NCBI RefSeq assembly: GCF_013408445.1
Contig: NZ_JACBZL010000001.1
Coordinates: forward strand, 124,001 to 188,000
DNA length: 64,000 nt
Reading direction: 5' to 3'
Origin: Corynebacterium tuberculostearicum
GTDB taxonomy: Bacteria; Actinomycetota; Actinomycetes; Mycobacteriales; Mycobacteriaceae
The position numbers and the translations under genes are program-made. This document shows, in pieces, positions 55,139 to 63,856 of this stretch; the stretch's first letter is position 1, and the number at the start of each line of letters is the position of its first letter. A model generated the notes under the pieces. It saw nothing but the letters and a program-made list of their open reading frames with translations, made no database searches and was not told the origin of the DNA.

Positions 55139-55780
55139 ATGCAGAAGATGACCCGTCGTATCGCAGGTGGCTTTGCAGCCGCAACCCTGTCCGTTGCTCT
55201 CGTAGCGTGCTCCGATGCTGAGGATGCAGCTAACGACGCTAAGGATACCGCCGGCTCCGTAGCGGCTGATGCTTCCGACGCTGCTGGCTCCGCCGTTGAT
55301 GAAGCTACCTCCGAAAAGGATAAGGACGCGGAATCCTCCGAGTCTGAGGGCGCGGATGATTCCGAGTCTGCGGACTCTGCGTCTGAGGATGCTGATTCCA
55401 AGGACGGCGACACCAAGACCGTCTCCACCGCCAACGGCGACAAGGAGGTTCCGGCAGCTCTGGCGTCTGCCATCGAGGAGAAGAAGGCTGAGTGGGGCGA
55501 CGTACAGAGCGTAGAGTCTTCCGATAAGGGTTCTTTGGCAACCTTCGACGGCGGCAACCTGCTGGCTATGGCCAAGGGTGGCGATGAGGCTCAGCCAATC
55601 GTCGGCAAGATCGCTGAAACCTGGAAGGAGCAGGGCGGTCTGGATGCAGAGGTAGGCCTGCCTAAGGCTGCCGAGGAGAAGGCTACTGAGGGCAAGGGCT
55701 GGACCCAGCAGTTCGACAATGGCGTTATCTCCTGGCTCCAGGATGAGAGCGGCAAGTTCACCTCTTCCGTAGAGAAGTAA
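55139..55780 (+). CDS. LGFP-repeat-type lipoprotein
   Basis: MTRRIAGGFAAATLSVALVACSD has the lipobox LVAC, so the 213-residue product is lipidated. Residues 25-100 are a highly acidic Ala/Asp/Ser/Glu linker (SESEGADDSESADSASEDADS). The last 60 residues hold an LGFP-like repeat (GLPKAAEEKATEGKGWTQQF followed by NGVISW), a motif of actinobacterial envelope proteins such as those attached to mycolic-acid metabolism. A ribosome site (gaaagga) precedes the ATG; a second ATG three codons in is possible. Transcription ends at the hairpin at 55801. Confidence 0.83.
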   Translation: MQKMTRRIAGGFAAATLSVALVACSDAEDAANDAKDTAGSVAADASDAAGSAVDEATSEKDKDAESSESEGADDSESADSASEDADSKDGDTKTVSTANGDKEVPAALASAIEEKKAEWGDVQSVESSDKGSLATFDGGNLLAMAKGGDEAQPIVGKIAETWKEQGGLDAEVGLPKAAEEKATEGKGWTQQFDNGVISWLQDESGKFTSSVEK

Positions 55781-55800
55781 AAAGCTCCTTTAGAGCTTCT

Positions 55801-55832
55801 CCCTCTGCAGCAAGTGCTGCGGAGGGATTTTT
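55801..55832 (+). terminator. Terminator of the LGFP lipoprotein gene
   Basis: The stem ccctctgcagc/gctgcggaggg (one mismatch) around aagt is followed by attttt. A weaker hairpin, aagctc/gagctt, lies just before it. Confidence 0.85.
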
Positions 55833-55964
55833 CGTTTTCTTAATGTTCATCTTGCACCCATGTAATTTCAACCTTCGGTGCCTACTTTGGGTGGCAACCC
55901 CGGGGATTCGGGGTCATTCGGAAGAAGTCTGATCTACCGCACACTAAGGGAGAACCCTGCCACC

Positions 55965-57329
55965 ATGTCTCGTCCCTCTGTACTTTCTACTCCGCTTGCC
56001 ACTACTGATAACACCGTCGCTACCAAGACCTATGTAGTGGATACCTCGGTCTTGCTTTCTGACCCTTGGGCCCTGCGCAAATTTGCAGAGCACGATGTGG
56101 TCCTTCCCGTTGTAGTTATTTCTGAACTGGAAGGAAAACGTCATCACCCGGAGCTTGGCTGGTTCGCCCGCCAAGCTCTTCGCTTTTTGGAGGAACTGCG
56201 CGCTACCTATGAGGCCTTAGACCAGCCGGTCCCCGTTAACGTCGATGGCGGTACCCTGCGCGTGGAACTGAACCATCAAGACCAATCCTTGCTGCCTACC
56301 GCATTCCGCGGGCCAGAAGGTGACCACCGCATCTTGGCGTGCGCGCTTAACCTTGCGCACGAGGGGAAGGACACCGTGTTGGTCACGAAGGACGTGCCGC
56401 TGCGCGTGAAGGCCGGGGCGGTAGGCGTGCAGGCAGATGAATATCACGCCCAGGACGTAGTCTTGACCGGCTATACCGGAATGGCGACGGTGCAAACCAG
56501 CTCGGATGTCATCGATGCCCTTTATCGTGATGGGGAAGTCATGCTAGACGGCATCGAAACTGAAAAGGGTACCGCCGTGGAGGACCTGCCGGTGCACTGC
56601 GGCTTGACCTTGGCTGCGGGTGCGCAATCCGCGCTGGGGCGCATGAGTGCTGATGGCGTGGTCGAGCTTGTACGCGGTGATATCAATGCCTTTGGTCTTC
56701 AGGGACGCTCCGCGGAGCAGCGTATCGCTTTGGATTTGCTGATGGACCCAAACGTAGGGATTGTCTCCATCGGTGGCCGCGCCGGCACCGGCAAGTCGGC
56801 ACTTGCGCTGTGCGCCGGTTTGGAGGCGGTGCTCGAGCGCGGCGAGCACCGGCGCATTGTGGTCTTCCGCCCAATGTATGCGGTTGGCGGGCAGTCCTTG
56901 GGGTACCTACCGGGCACCGAATCGGACAAGATGAACCCGTGGGCGCAGGCGGTCTATGACACTTTGGAGGGTCTTGTTTCTGAAAACGTCATGGAAGAGG
57001 TGCACGAGCGCGGCCTCATCGAGGTCTTGCCCCTGACGCATATTCGCGGTCGCTCGCTGCATGATGCCTTCGTCATCGTGGACGAGGCGCAGTCCTTGGA
57101 GCGAAACGTCCTGCTTACCGTGCTTTCCCGGTTGGGGAAGGGCTCGCGAGTAGTACTTACTCATGACGTTGCTCAGCGCGATAACCTTCGCGTGGGTCGC
57201 CATGACGGAGTCCAGGCAGTGATTGAAAAGCTCAAGGGGCATGAGCTATTTGCGCATATTACGCTGCAGCGTTCTGAGCGCTCTGCCATTGCGGAGCTCG
57301 TTACTGACCTGTTGGAAGGCGGCAACTAG
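55965..57329 (+). CDS. PhoH family protein with PIN domain (PhoH2)
   Basis: The 454-residue protein combines an N-terminal PIN RNase domain and a C-terminal PhoH ATPase. PIN acidic residues are in [32 protein letters not shown] and GDHRILACA then [12 protein letters not shown]. The PhoH part has Walker [16 protein letters not shown] near residue 265, ILPL-like [23 protein letters not shown] and [14 protein letters not shown]. PhoH2 proteins of mycobacteria act as RNA helicase/RNase; that role is transferred by family. The start [11 protein letters not shown] at 55965 fits; upstream in-frame codons are non-coding in appearance. Confidence 0.92.
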   Translation: MSRPSVLSTPLATTDNTVATKTYVVDTSVLLSDPWALRKFAEHDVVLPVVVISELEGKRHHPELGWFARQALRFLEELRATYEALDQPVPVNVDGGTLRVELNHQDQSLLPTAFRGPEGDHRILACALNLAHEGKDTVLVTKDVPLRVKAGAVGVQADEYHAQDVVLTGYTGMATVQTSSDVIDALYRDGEVMLDGIETEKGTAVEDLPVHCGLTLAAGAQSALGRMSADGVVELVRGDINAFGLQGRSAEQRIALDLLMDPNVGIVSIGGRAGTGKSALALCAGLEAVLERGEHRRIVVFRPMYAVGGQSLGYLPGTESDKMNPWAQAVYDTLEGLVSENVMEEVHERGLIEVLPLTHIRGRSLHDAFVIVDEAQSLERNVLLTVLSRLGKGSRVVLTHDVAQRDNLRVGRHDGVQAVIEKLKGHELFAHITLQRSERSAIAELVTDLLEGGN

Positions 57330-57407
57330 GCCAAGTTCGTTCGCGTTGGGCGATCTTTATGTGTACAGCGTGGCGAAGCTGGGCAAGTCCCAGTAATAAT
57401 GTTGTAT

Positions 57408-57977
57408 ATGAGCGAGAACGCTAAGCAGACGTCTTCGGACGATAAGAAGAAAGATTTCCGCATCCGCCCCTTCACCGCGGCGGATTACCCGCAGATGCGA
57501 GAGATCTATGAACAGGGGCTCAACACTGGTCACGCCACCTATGAGACCCGATCCCTGACCTTTGAAGAATTCAAAGCCGGCAAGATCATGCCTTCGGTGC
57601 ATGTGGCCGTTGAAGCAGATGATGATTCTAAGGTCTTGGGGTGGGTTTCCGCGGCACCGGTATCTACCCGCACCGTCTTCCACGGAGTAGTGGAAGATTC
57701 CATCTACCTAGGCACCGAGGCACAGGGCCGTGGTATCGGCGGCGCACTTCTGGATCGCCTGATCGAGGTGTGTCAAGACCTACACAAGTGGGCTATTCAC
57801 TCGTGGATTTTCCCTGAGAACGCAGGTTCTGCGGGGCTGCATAAGTCGCGCGGCTTCGTGAAAGTGGGCACCTACTCGCATATGGCGAAGATGACCTACG
57901 GCGAGCTTGCGGGCCAGTGGCGCGACACCGACGTATATGAGCTGCTTTTGCCCAAGCCGGAGGAAAAGAAGCGGTAG
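57408..57977 (+). CDS. GNAT acetyltransferase, phosphinothricin-acetyltransferase-like
   Basis: A 189-residue N-acetyltransferase. FRIRPFTAADYPQMREIYEQG and NTGHATYETRSLTFEEF match the Pat/Bar subgroup. The acetyl-CoA loop is LGTEAQGRGIGGALLDRLIE near residue 110, followed by FPENAGSAGLHKSRGFVKVG. Natural substrates of such enzymes are often methionine sulfoximine-like or unknown amino acids. AATAAT seven bases before the ATG and no ribosome site suggest a leaderless mRNA. It ends with a long hairpin terminator. Confidence 0.87.
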   Translation: MSENAKQTSSDDKKKDFRIRPFTAADYPQMREIYEQGLNTGHATYETRSLTFEEFKAGKIMPSVHVAVEADDDSKVLGWVSAAPVSTRTVFHGVVEDSIYLGTEAQGRGIGGALLDRLIEVCQDLHKWAIHSWIFPENAGSAGLHKSRGFVKVGTYSHMAKMTYGELAGQWRDTDVYELLLPKPEEKKR

Positions 57978-57994
57978 CTTCCCCGGCGCATACT

Positions 57995-58041
57995 AGCCCC
58001 TGCTCGTACCACACTCGTGGTAACGATGGCAGGGGCTTTTT
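57995..58041 (+). terminator. Terminator of the GNAT gene
   Basis: The stem agcccctgc (57995-58003) pairs with gcaggggct (58029-58037), with an inner hairpin (accac/gtggt) in the loop and five T at the end. Confidence 0.88.
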
Positions 58042-58071
58042 GTTTAGGCCTTAGAACCAGGCGGATTCTAG

Positions 58072-59767
58072 GGGTCGTTGCAACGATGATGGTTAGTTTG
58101 GTTTGATGCTACCGGTTTGTGTGAGGGCGTTGGTCATGACTTCGGCTGGGGTGCGCCAGTTGAGTGCTTTGCGTGGTTTGTGGTTGTGAATGTTGGCGAT
58201 CATTTCTAGGTCCTCGGCGCTGTAGATGGACAGGTCGCTGTTTTTGGGAAGGTTTCTTCTGAGCCTGCCGTTGGTGTTTTCGTTGCTGCCGCGTTCCCAT
58301 GGTGATCCTGGATGGCAGAAGTAGATGGGAATGTCAGTGGCCATGGTAAAAGCTTTATGACCAGCCATTTCGCTTCCTTGGTCCCAGGTAATTGATGACC
58401 AGATAGCTTTATCGATTCCTGTAACTGCCTTGTGCAGGGCTGTGAATACTTCTTTGCTGGTATGCCTTCCCGGTAAGTGGCCAAGGACAACAAATCGGCT
58501 AACACGTTCTACTAGCGTGATTACCGCTGATTGGTTGTTTTTACCGAGGATGAGGTCGCCTTCCCAGTGGCCTGGCAAAATACGTTCACTTACCTCATCT
58601 GGCCGGTCGTCTATGAGGATCATGTCGTCGACGAAGCGTTGCTGGGCAGGTGTGCTGGAGCGGGTTTGGCGTTTCTTGCGTTTCTTTCTACCGGTCGGCA
58701 AGTCCAGGCCAAGGTCTTTGAGTCTTCCTTTGGCCTGCAGGTAAAAGGCGTCATAAATCGTTTCGTGACTAATGCGCATGTCCTTATCAGTGGGGTAGTC
58801 GATGGGCAGGCGATTAGAAATCTCCTCAGGTGACCATTGTGCCCGCAATTGTGCGCATACATAGTCCCATAGTCTTTTGTTGGCTAGTAGTTTCGGTATT
58901 TTCGGCCGCAACCTCCGCGCACAGGCCTTTAACTGGGCTGTTTCTGCACGATACGGGCCTTGAGCACTGTGGTTTCTGCGTACTTCACGCTGAATTGACG
59001 ATGCACTTCGCCCTAAACGGCGCCCAATCTCACGCAGTGGCACATCTTCGCGGAGAAGATCGGCGATGATGACGCGTTCTTCGAAGCAAATGTAGCGATT
59101 GCTGATGCGTTTATACGGATCTACCCCGCTAGGTAAGGCGGGAGGGGCAAGCCTTCCGGATTCGATGACATCATGGCGTTGGCGCAGCGCTTTCATAAGT
59201 CTGTTATACGTGCTGGCGTCTTCGCCGACGGGTATGAACTCTTCTCGTCGACCCTGGGATTTGGTGAGTCCTTTTTCGAAATCTAAACGCAGTCGACGAT
59301 CAATTCCTACTGCCGTGCCAGCATCACCACCAGGCAGGCTCGCCAGCCGAAGGCGCAGGTATTCCACTCTTAACTGCGTCTGGCGGACTTTCCGAGCATA
59401 CTGACTTAACCGGATATGGCACCCAGCTTCCGTAGCTACGGCATACGCAGCGGTAAGATGCATCCCACATCTTTTAGCAGCTTGGCGTACCGACAGTCCG
59501 CTTCGGACTAGCTCTACAAGCTGGACAGCCTGGCTGCCGCGGCGATCAACTCGTTTGGCTTTATACACGACTGGCAATCCAAAGGCATGGCAAAAATTCA
59601 AAGCATGCCCGTAATGACAGCCAAGCTCACCAGCCGCCGAACGGACACTACGCCCACTGCCAACCAAGGCAACTAAGCCACGACGATCCGATTCAGACAA
59701 CGAATGAAACGGGCCAACAACCCCAGACACAACAACACCCTCCTAAGGGAAAGTGTTGCAACGACCC
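58072..59767 (-). mobile_element. IS30-family insertion sequence
   Basis: The element is bounded by 13-bp perfect inverted repeats, gggtcgttgcaac (58072-58084) and gttgcaacgaccc (59755-59767), about 1.7 kb apart, and carries one transposase gene. The short flanks do not show an obvious 2-3-bp duplication. It lies between the GNAT terminator and the remnant behind the efflux operon, so it breaks no visible intact gene. Confidence 0.9.
58093..59730 (-). CDS. IS30-family transposase
   Basis: A 545-residue, apparently complete transposase. An extended N-terminus with two HTH segments (VGSGRSVRSAAGELGCHYG, VRSGLSVRQAAKRCGMHL) precedes the usual IS30 HTH_38 (VIIADLLREDVPLREIGRRLGRSASSIQREV in parts). 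The integrase core has GHWEGDLILGKNNQSAVITLVER (first Asp), SSITWDQGSEMAGH (second Asp) and PGSPWERGSNENTNGRLRR (Glu). It ends HNHKPRKALNWRTPAEVM. The extra 180 N-terminal residues are longer than in classical IS30 (about 340-380 residues) but occur in actinobacterial members. Confidence 0.92.
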   Translation of the reverse strand: MSGVVGPFHSLSESDRRGLVALVGSGRSVRSAAGELGCHYGHALNFCHAFGLPVVYKAKRVDRRGSQAVQLVELVRSGLSVRQAAKRCGMHLTAAYAVATEAGCHIRLSQYARKVRQTQLRVEYLRLRLASLPGGDAGTAVGIDRRLRLDFEKGLTKSQGRREEFIPVGEDASTYNRLMKALRQRHDVIESGRLAPPALPSGVDPYKRISNRYICFEERVIIADLLREDVPLREIGRRLGRSASSIQREVRRNHSAQGPYRAETAQLKACARRLRPKIPKLLANKRLWDYVCAQLRAQWSPEEISNRLPIDYPTDKDMRISHETIYDAFYLQAKGRLKDLGLDLPTGRKKRKKRQTRSSTPAQQRFVDDMILIDDRPDEVSERILPGHWEGDLILGKNNQSAVITLVERVSRFVVLGHLPGRHTSKEVFTALHKAVTGIDKAIWSSITWDQGSEMAGHKAFTMATDIPIYFCHPGSPWERGSNENTNGRLRRNLPKNSDLSIYSAEDLEMIANIHNHKPRKALNWRTPAEVMTNALTQTGSIKPN

Positions 59768-59796
59768 TCTGAACTCAAGCCAGGGGAGCGGCAATA

Positions 59797-59821
59797 AAAA
59801 TGCCCCGCCTAGGGCGGGGCA
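59797..59821 (-). terminator. Terminator on the minus strand, containing a stop codon in its loop
   Basis: The perfect 9-bp stem tgccccgcc/ggcggggca (59801-59821) encloses tag; on the minus strand it is followed by UUUUUAUU. The last codons and stop of the DUF2316-like remnant lie within this hairpin. Confidence 0.85.
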
Positions 59822-60000
59822 TATCGGCCCACCGTGCGCGCGGGCTTGCGCCACACTTCGATGGGACCGGCCTGGATTTGTAACGCCGCTTGGAGGCCGC
59901 CGGGGGCATAGCCGAGGGCGGATTCAATGGGGGCGTCGGCAAGCGGGAATGCATCGCGCAGGGCGTGCAGCTCCCGGCTAGTGGCCTGTATTTCTGCAGG
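59809..60000 (-). pseudogene. DUF2316-like small protein remnant
   Basis: The minus strand directly after the efflux gene has an open frame reading PAEIQATSRELHALRDAF, then ADAPIESALGYAPGGLQAAL, then AGPIEVWRKPARTVGRYAPP and a TAG. This looks like the small DUF2316 proteins (TxxEL...IxxxLGYxPxxLxAAL...VWRxRDYL). There is no ATG, GTG or TTG start in frame: a stop lies at about 60016-60018. The frame may therefore be a 5'-truncated gene or use an unusual start. It ends exactly in the terminator hairpin, which favours a once real gene of the efflux operon. Assignment is by eye. Confidence 0.45.
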
Positions 60001-60011
60001 TGAAGGTGATA

Positions 60012-61580
60012 TTAGTCAATCGTTTCCTTCAGCCGCTCCTCGCGCAGTGGCAGGAGGAGGATGAGGGCGACGATAACCAGCGGAACCATGAGGGCGATGA
60101 CCGGGGTCAGTCCGTCATTGTAGGAGTTGAGGATTGCTTCCTCGATGGGCTTGGGGAAGGACGCAACCAAATCCGGGGTGAGGCTATTGGCACCGCTATT
60201 GGCGTCGCCGAACTTCTCCGCGTAGGCGGCGCCCTCCGGTCCCATCTTCTGGAAAGCCTCTGGCAAGCGGGTGGCCATCTCATCCTTCATATTGTGGATG
60301 AACATGGAGCCAACCAGGGAAGCACCCAGTGCGGAGCCGATCTGGCGGAAGAAGTTATTCGCCGCGGTAGCCGTACCCACCTGGGACAGCGGGAAGGAGT
60401 TCTGGACGATGAGCACGAGGACCTGGATAACCATGCCCAGGCCGATGCCGAAGACGAGGAACTCGCAGCCCAGCTGCTTCAGGGAAGTCTCTACGGAGAG
60501 GTGGGACATCCAGAACAGGGCGCCGGCGGTAATCGCCAGGCCGATGATGGGGTAGACCTTGTAGTGGCCGGTGCGGGCGATGATAAAGCCCACGCCAGTG
60601 GAGGTGCCGATAAGGCCAACCATCATCGGGATCATCATGAGACCCGCCTTGGTTGGGGTCAGGGTGTGCACCATCTGCAGGTAGGTAGGCATGTAGCCCA
60701 GAACACCGAACATTGCCAGGCCAAGTACCACGCCGGAGAGGGTAGTCAGGGCCATGTTGCGGTTCTTGAATAGGCGAACCGGGATGAGCGGTTCTTTAGC
60801 GCGCAGCTCCACAAAGACGGTGATGATGGCGCCGATAATGGTGATGGCACCCAAGGTGAGGATCATGGAAGAGCCCCACTCGTACTCGGTGCCGCCCCAG
60901 GTGGTCATGAGGATAAGGGAGGCGGTGGTGATGGCGATGAAGGTGGCACCTAGCCAGTCAAAGCGCTTCATATCGGCATCACCTACGCGCAGGTGCAGCA
61001 CGAGGGTGCACACGATAATGGCGAGGATACCCAGCGGGATGTTCATCCACATGCCCCAGCGCCAGCCTGGGCCGTCGGTGAACCAGCCGCCGAGGACGGG
61101 GCCGAGAACCGAGGACAGGCCGAAGACGCCGCCCATGATGCCCATGAACTTGCCGCGCTCACGGGAGGAGGTGACCTCGGCGATGATGGACTGGGAGGAA
61201 ATCATCATAAAACCTGCGCCAAAGCCCTGCACAGCGCGGGCGATGATCAGCAGTGTCATGGAGTTTGCAAAGCCGCCGAGGGTAGAGCCCACGACGAAGG
61301 TGGCGATACCACCGATGTAGAGCCACTTGCGGCCCAGCATGTCACCCAGCTTGCCGGAAATAGGCATGGCGATGGTCATGGTGACAAGGAAGGCGGAGAT
61401 GACCCAGCTCATGTGGTCGACGCCGCCAAGCTCACCAACGATGGTGGGAAGAGCAGAAGAGAAGATCATTTGGCCCAAAGAGCTCATCAGCATGGTGAGC
61501 ATCAAAGCCGAGAAGATAAGCCCGAGGTTATCGGCTCGGGACTGGCCCTGCGTGGGGGCCTTAGTAGCCGTATCTACCAT
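60012..61580 (-). CDS. DHA2-family MFS multidrug efflux transporter
   Basis: A 522-residue protein with fourteen predicted transmembrane helices. From MVDTATKAPTQGQ the first helix (LIFSALMLTMLMSSLGQMIFSSALPTIV, read in parts) and the motif GKLGDMLGRKWLYIGG (motif A) and AEVTSSRERGKFMG are typical of EmrB/QacA-type proton antiporters; SSVLGPVLGGWFTDGPGWRWGMWMNIPLG is motif C and after. The ATG at 61580 lies inside the end of the tetR gene (overlap 7 bases), with a gaaagga ribosome site. The regulator gene upstream implies drug- or metabolite-induced expression. Confidence 0.92.
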   Translation of the reverse strand: MVDTATKAPTQGQSRADNLGLIFSALMLTMLMSSLGQMIFSSALPTIVGELGGVDHMSWVISAFLVTMTIAMPISGKLGDMLGRKWLYIGGIATFVVGSTLGGFANSMTLLIIARAVQGFGAGFMMISSQSIIAEVTSSRERGKFMGIMGGVFGLSSVLGPVLGGWFTDGPGWRWGMWMNIPLGILAIIVCTLVLHLRVGDADMKRFDWLGATFIAITTASLILMTTWGGTEYEWGSSMILTLGAITIIGAIITVFVELRAKEPLIPVRLFKNRNMALTTLSGVVLGLAMFGVLGYMPTYLQMVHTLTPTKAGLMMIPMMVGLIGTSTGVGFIIARTGHYKVYPIIGLAITAGALFWMSHLSVETSLKQLGCEFLVFGIGLGMVIQVLVLIVQNSFPLSQVGTATAANNFFRQIGSALGASLVGSMFIHNMKDEMATRLPEAFQKMGPEGAAYAEKFGDANSGANSLTPDLVASFPKPIEEAILNSYNDGLTPVIALMVPLVIVALILLLPLREERLKETID

Positions 61581-62197
61581 CGCATTCCTTTCATAAAATC
61601 TGTTATTAGCGTGAGGGAGGTATCGAGTCGCGCGTGGAGGTCCTTGCTGCAATCCGCATCGGGGGATGCCATCGCGAGCCAAAGTGCCTCGCGGACGAGG
61701 CCGGCGATGAGCATCGCCTCGGTACTTGCGGAGCAGTTATCGAGGACGCGAAGCTCCGGTTCTGTGGTGAGGCGTTCTTCAATGAGATCGATAAGCTCAA
61801 TGGACTTTGCCCGCTTCCGGCTTATTGCCGCCGCGGCCGCATCCGGATCATTAGAGATGCGCTTGCGGCGGTCCCGGATGGTCGGGTTGATGTGGTGGCC
61901 TTCCATGTGTTGCCTGACCAACTGGAGGACGAGTCCCACCATGCTGGTCGTTGGTTCCGTGAGGAAGAATTCCCGCATCTCCTCCGTAAACTCGGTGCTT
62001 GGAGCACCTAGTACGGCGGATTCCTTGGAGTCGAAATAATTGAAGAAGGTGCGCCGAGAAATACCGGCTACTTCGCAGATCCTCTCAATCGTGACCGCGC
62101 TAAAGGATTGTTCATCCACCAGCTTCGTGGCGGCATCCTCAATGCGCAGGCGCGTCTCGAGGCGCTTCTGCTCGCGTAGTGATAATTCTTCTTGCAC
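61574..62197 (-). CDS. TetR-family repressor of the efflux operon
   Basis: The protein of about 207 residues has a TetR HTH at residues 8-55 (RIEDAATKLVDEQSFSAVTI then ERICEVAGISRRTFFNYFDSKESAV). The rest is a helical effector domain with a helix-rich RKRISNDPDAAAAAISRKRAKSIEL. The start is uncertain: GTG at 62197 (VQEELSLREQKRLE) is preferred, with an in-frame TTG at 62206; both lie in or next to a small palindrome (ttgcacgccatgcaa, 62192-62206). Its end overlaps the transporter start, so both are made from one mRNA and the repressor very probably controls itself and the pump. Confidence 0.9.
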   Translation of the reverse strand: MQEELSLREQKRLETRLRIEDAATKLVDEQSFSAVTIERICEVAGISRRTFFNYFDSKESAVLGAPSTEFTEEMREFFLTEPTTSMVGLVLQLVRQHMEGHHINPTIRDRRKRISNDPDAAAAAISRKRAKSIELIDLIEERLTTEPELRVLDNCSASTEAMLIAGLVREALWLAMASPDADCSKDLHARLDTSLTLITDFMKGMRW

Positions 62198-62216
62198 GCC
62201 ATGCAACTTTACACTC

Positions 62217-62240
62217 GGTGCAAACTTGCACCAAGTGCAA
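62217..62240. promoter_or_regulatory. Operator with three gtgcaa half-sites
   Basis: A perfect palindrome ggtgcaa-ac-ttgcacc (62217-62232) is followed by a third half-site gtgcaa (62235-62240) that also pairs with the preceding ttgcac. A related palindrome covers the start codon region (62192-62206). It lies about 20-45 bases upstream of the tetR start, the place expected for autoregulation. Confidence 0.75.
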
Positions 62241-62322
62241 AAGTGGTGATTTTAGAGGTGCGTTTTCCCTAATGTGTGCTATGCCATAGCGCTTGCCGAC
62301 GCCCCCTTACCCCAGACATGCG

Positions 62323-62352
62323 AAACCCCGCCCGAGTCCTGCCCGGGCGGGG
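62323..62352 (-). terminator. Terminator of fumC
   Basis: A 9-bp stem ccccgcccg/cgggcgggg (62326-62334, 62344-62352) with a nine-base loop is followed on the minus strand by UUUCG, 18 bases after the fumC stop. Confidence 0.8.
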
Positions 62353-62370
62353 TGGCGGTGCGGCGAATAC

Positions 62371-63771
62371 TTAGAAGTTATCGCGGTCGCGGTTAGTCAT
62401 GCTCAGCACGTTGAGGCGCTTATCCAGCTCCTCCTCGGTGAGGTTTTCGCCGTCGACAAAGCCCAGGTCAATAACGGCCTGGCGGACGGTGATCTTCTCG
62501 TGCAGGGCGTGCTTAGCCGCCTTAGCTGCGTTCTCGTAGCCAATGGCAGAGTTGAGCGGGGTCACGATGGAGGTGGAGGACTCCGCAAAGTGCTTCATGC
62601 GCTCTTCGTTGGCCTCGATGTGATCGATGCACTTATCGGCGAAGACGCGGGAAGCATTAGCCAGCAGGCGAGCGGACTCGAGTACGTTGCGCGCCATCAT
62701 CGGGATGAAGACGTTGAGCTCGAAGTGGCCCTGGGCGCCGCCGAAGGCTACGGCTGCGTCGTTGCCTACCACCTGGCCGGCCACCATGGTGACGGCCTCT
62801 GGGATAACCGGATTGACCTTGCCCGGCATGATGGAGGAACCCGGCTGCAGGTCCTTCAGGTGAATCTCGGCCAGGCCAGTCAGCGGGCCGGAGCCCATCA
62901 TGCGCAGGTCATTGGCAATCTTATTGAGGGATACAGCAATCGAGCGCATGGCGCCGGAGAACTCCACCAAGCCATCGCGGGCAGCCTGGGCCTCGAAGTG
63001 GTTTTCTGCTTCCTTCAGTTCCTGCACGCCGGTGAGCTTCTTCAGCTCCTCGGTGACCTTGGCGCCAAAGTCTGCGGAGGTATTCAGGCCGGTACCGGTG
63101 GCGGTGCCGCCGATGGCCAGCTCGCCCAAGCGTGGCAGGGTGGCCTCAATGCGCTCGATGCCCAGCTCGATCTGGCGGGCATATCCGCCGAATTCCTGGC
63201 CCAGGGTAACCGGGGTGGCATCCATCAGGTGGGTGCGGCCGGCCTTGACCACGTCGGCGAATTCCTTGGCCTTCTTGGTCAAGGACTCGTGGAGGACCTT
63301 CAGGCCCGGGATGAGGTCATTAACGGCAGCTTCCGTAGCAGCCACGTGCGTAGCGGTGGGGAAGGTGTCATTAGAGGACTGGCCCATATTCACGTGGTCA
63401 TTCGGGTGAATTTCCACGCCATTGTTATGTGCCAAGGAGGCAATAACCTCATTGGTATTCATATTGGACGAGGTACCGGAGCCGGTCTGGAATACGTCGA
63501 TAGGGAAGGCGTCATTATGCTTGCCCTCGGCGATTTCGGTGGCGGCAGCAATGATGGCATCGGCCTTGTCCGCGTCCAGCTTGCCGGAATCCTTATTTAC
63601 CTGAGCGCAGGCTGCCTTGAGCAGGCCAAGGGCGCGAATCTGCGCATTTTCCAGGCCGCGGCCAGAGATAGGGAAGTTGTCCACTGCGCGCTGGGTCTGT
63701 GCACGCCACAGGGCATCTGCAGGAACCTTAACTTCGCCCATGGTGTCATGTTCAATGCGGTATTCAGTCAT
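62371..63771 (-). CDS. fumC: Fumarate hydratase, class II
   Basis: FumC interconverts fumarate and malate in the TCA cycle without an iron-sulphur cluster. The 466 residues show [12 protein letters not shown], the [19 protein letters not shown] substrate region, the catalytic histidine in [16 protein letters not shown] near residue 188, and the superfamily signature [16 protein letters not shown] near 320. The [20 protein letters not shown] at 63771 is standard. It is followed by its terminator; glpX lies upstream on the same strand. Confidence 0.96.
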   Translation of the reverse strand: MTEYRIEHDTMGEVKVPADALWRAQTQRAVDNFPISGRGLENAQIRALGLLKAACAQVNKDSGKLDADKADAIIAAATEIAEGKHNDAFPIDVFQTGSGTSSNMNTNEVIASLAHNNGVEIHPNDHVNMGQSSNDTFPTATHVAATEAAVNDLIPGLKVLHESLTKKAKEFADVVKAGRTHLMDATPVTLGQEFGGYARQIELGIERIEATLPRLGELAIGGTATGTGLNTSADFGAKVTEELKKLTGVQELKEAENHFEAQAARDGLVEFSGAMRSIAVSLNKIANDLRMMGSGPLTGLAEIHLKDLQPGSSIMPGKVNPVIPEAVTMVAGQVVGNDAAVAFGGAQGHFELNVFIPMMARNVLESARLLANASRVFADKCIDHIEANEERMKHFAESSTSIVTPLNSAIGYENAAKAAKHALHEKITVRQAVIDLGFVDGENLTEEELDKRLNVLSMTNRDRDNF

Positions 63772-63856
63772 GTGAAGATCACCTCAGTTAATTGGGTAGT
63801 GTGTGCTTTCCAGTATGGCGGAGATCTAAAAGAAGGGCCGCCTTCGGGGGTGAACC

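Noticed and set aside
63820..63856. Terminator between glpX and fumC
   Set aside because: Only a weak, interrupted stem is seen with a short U-run; not convincing.
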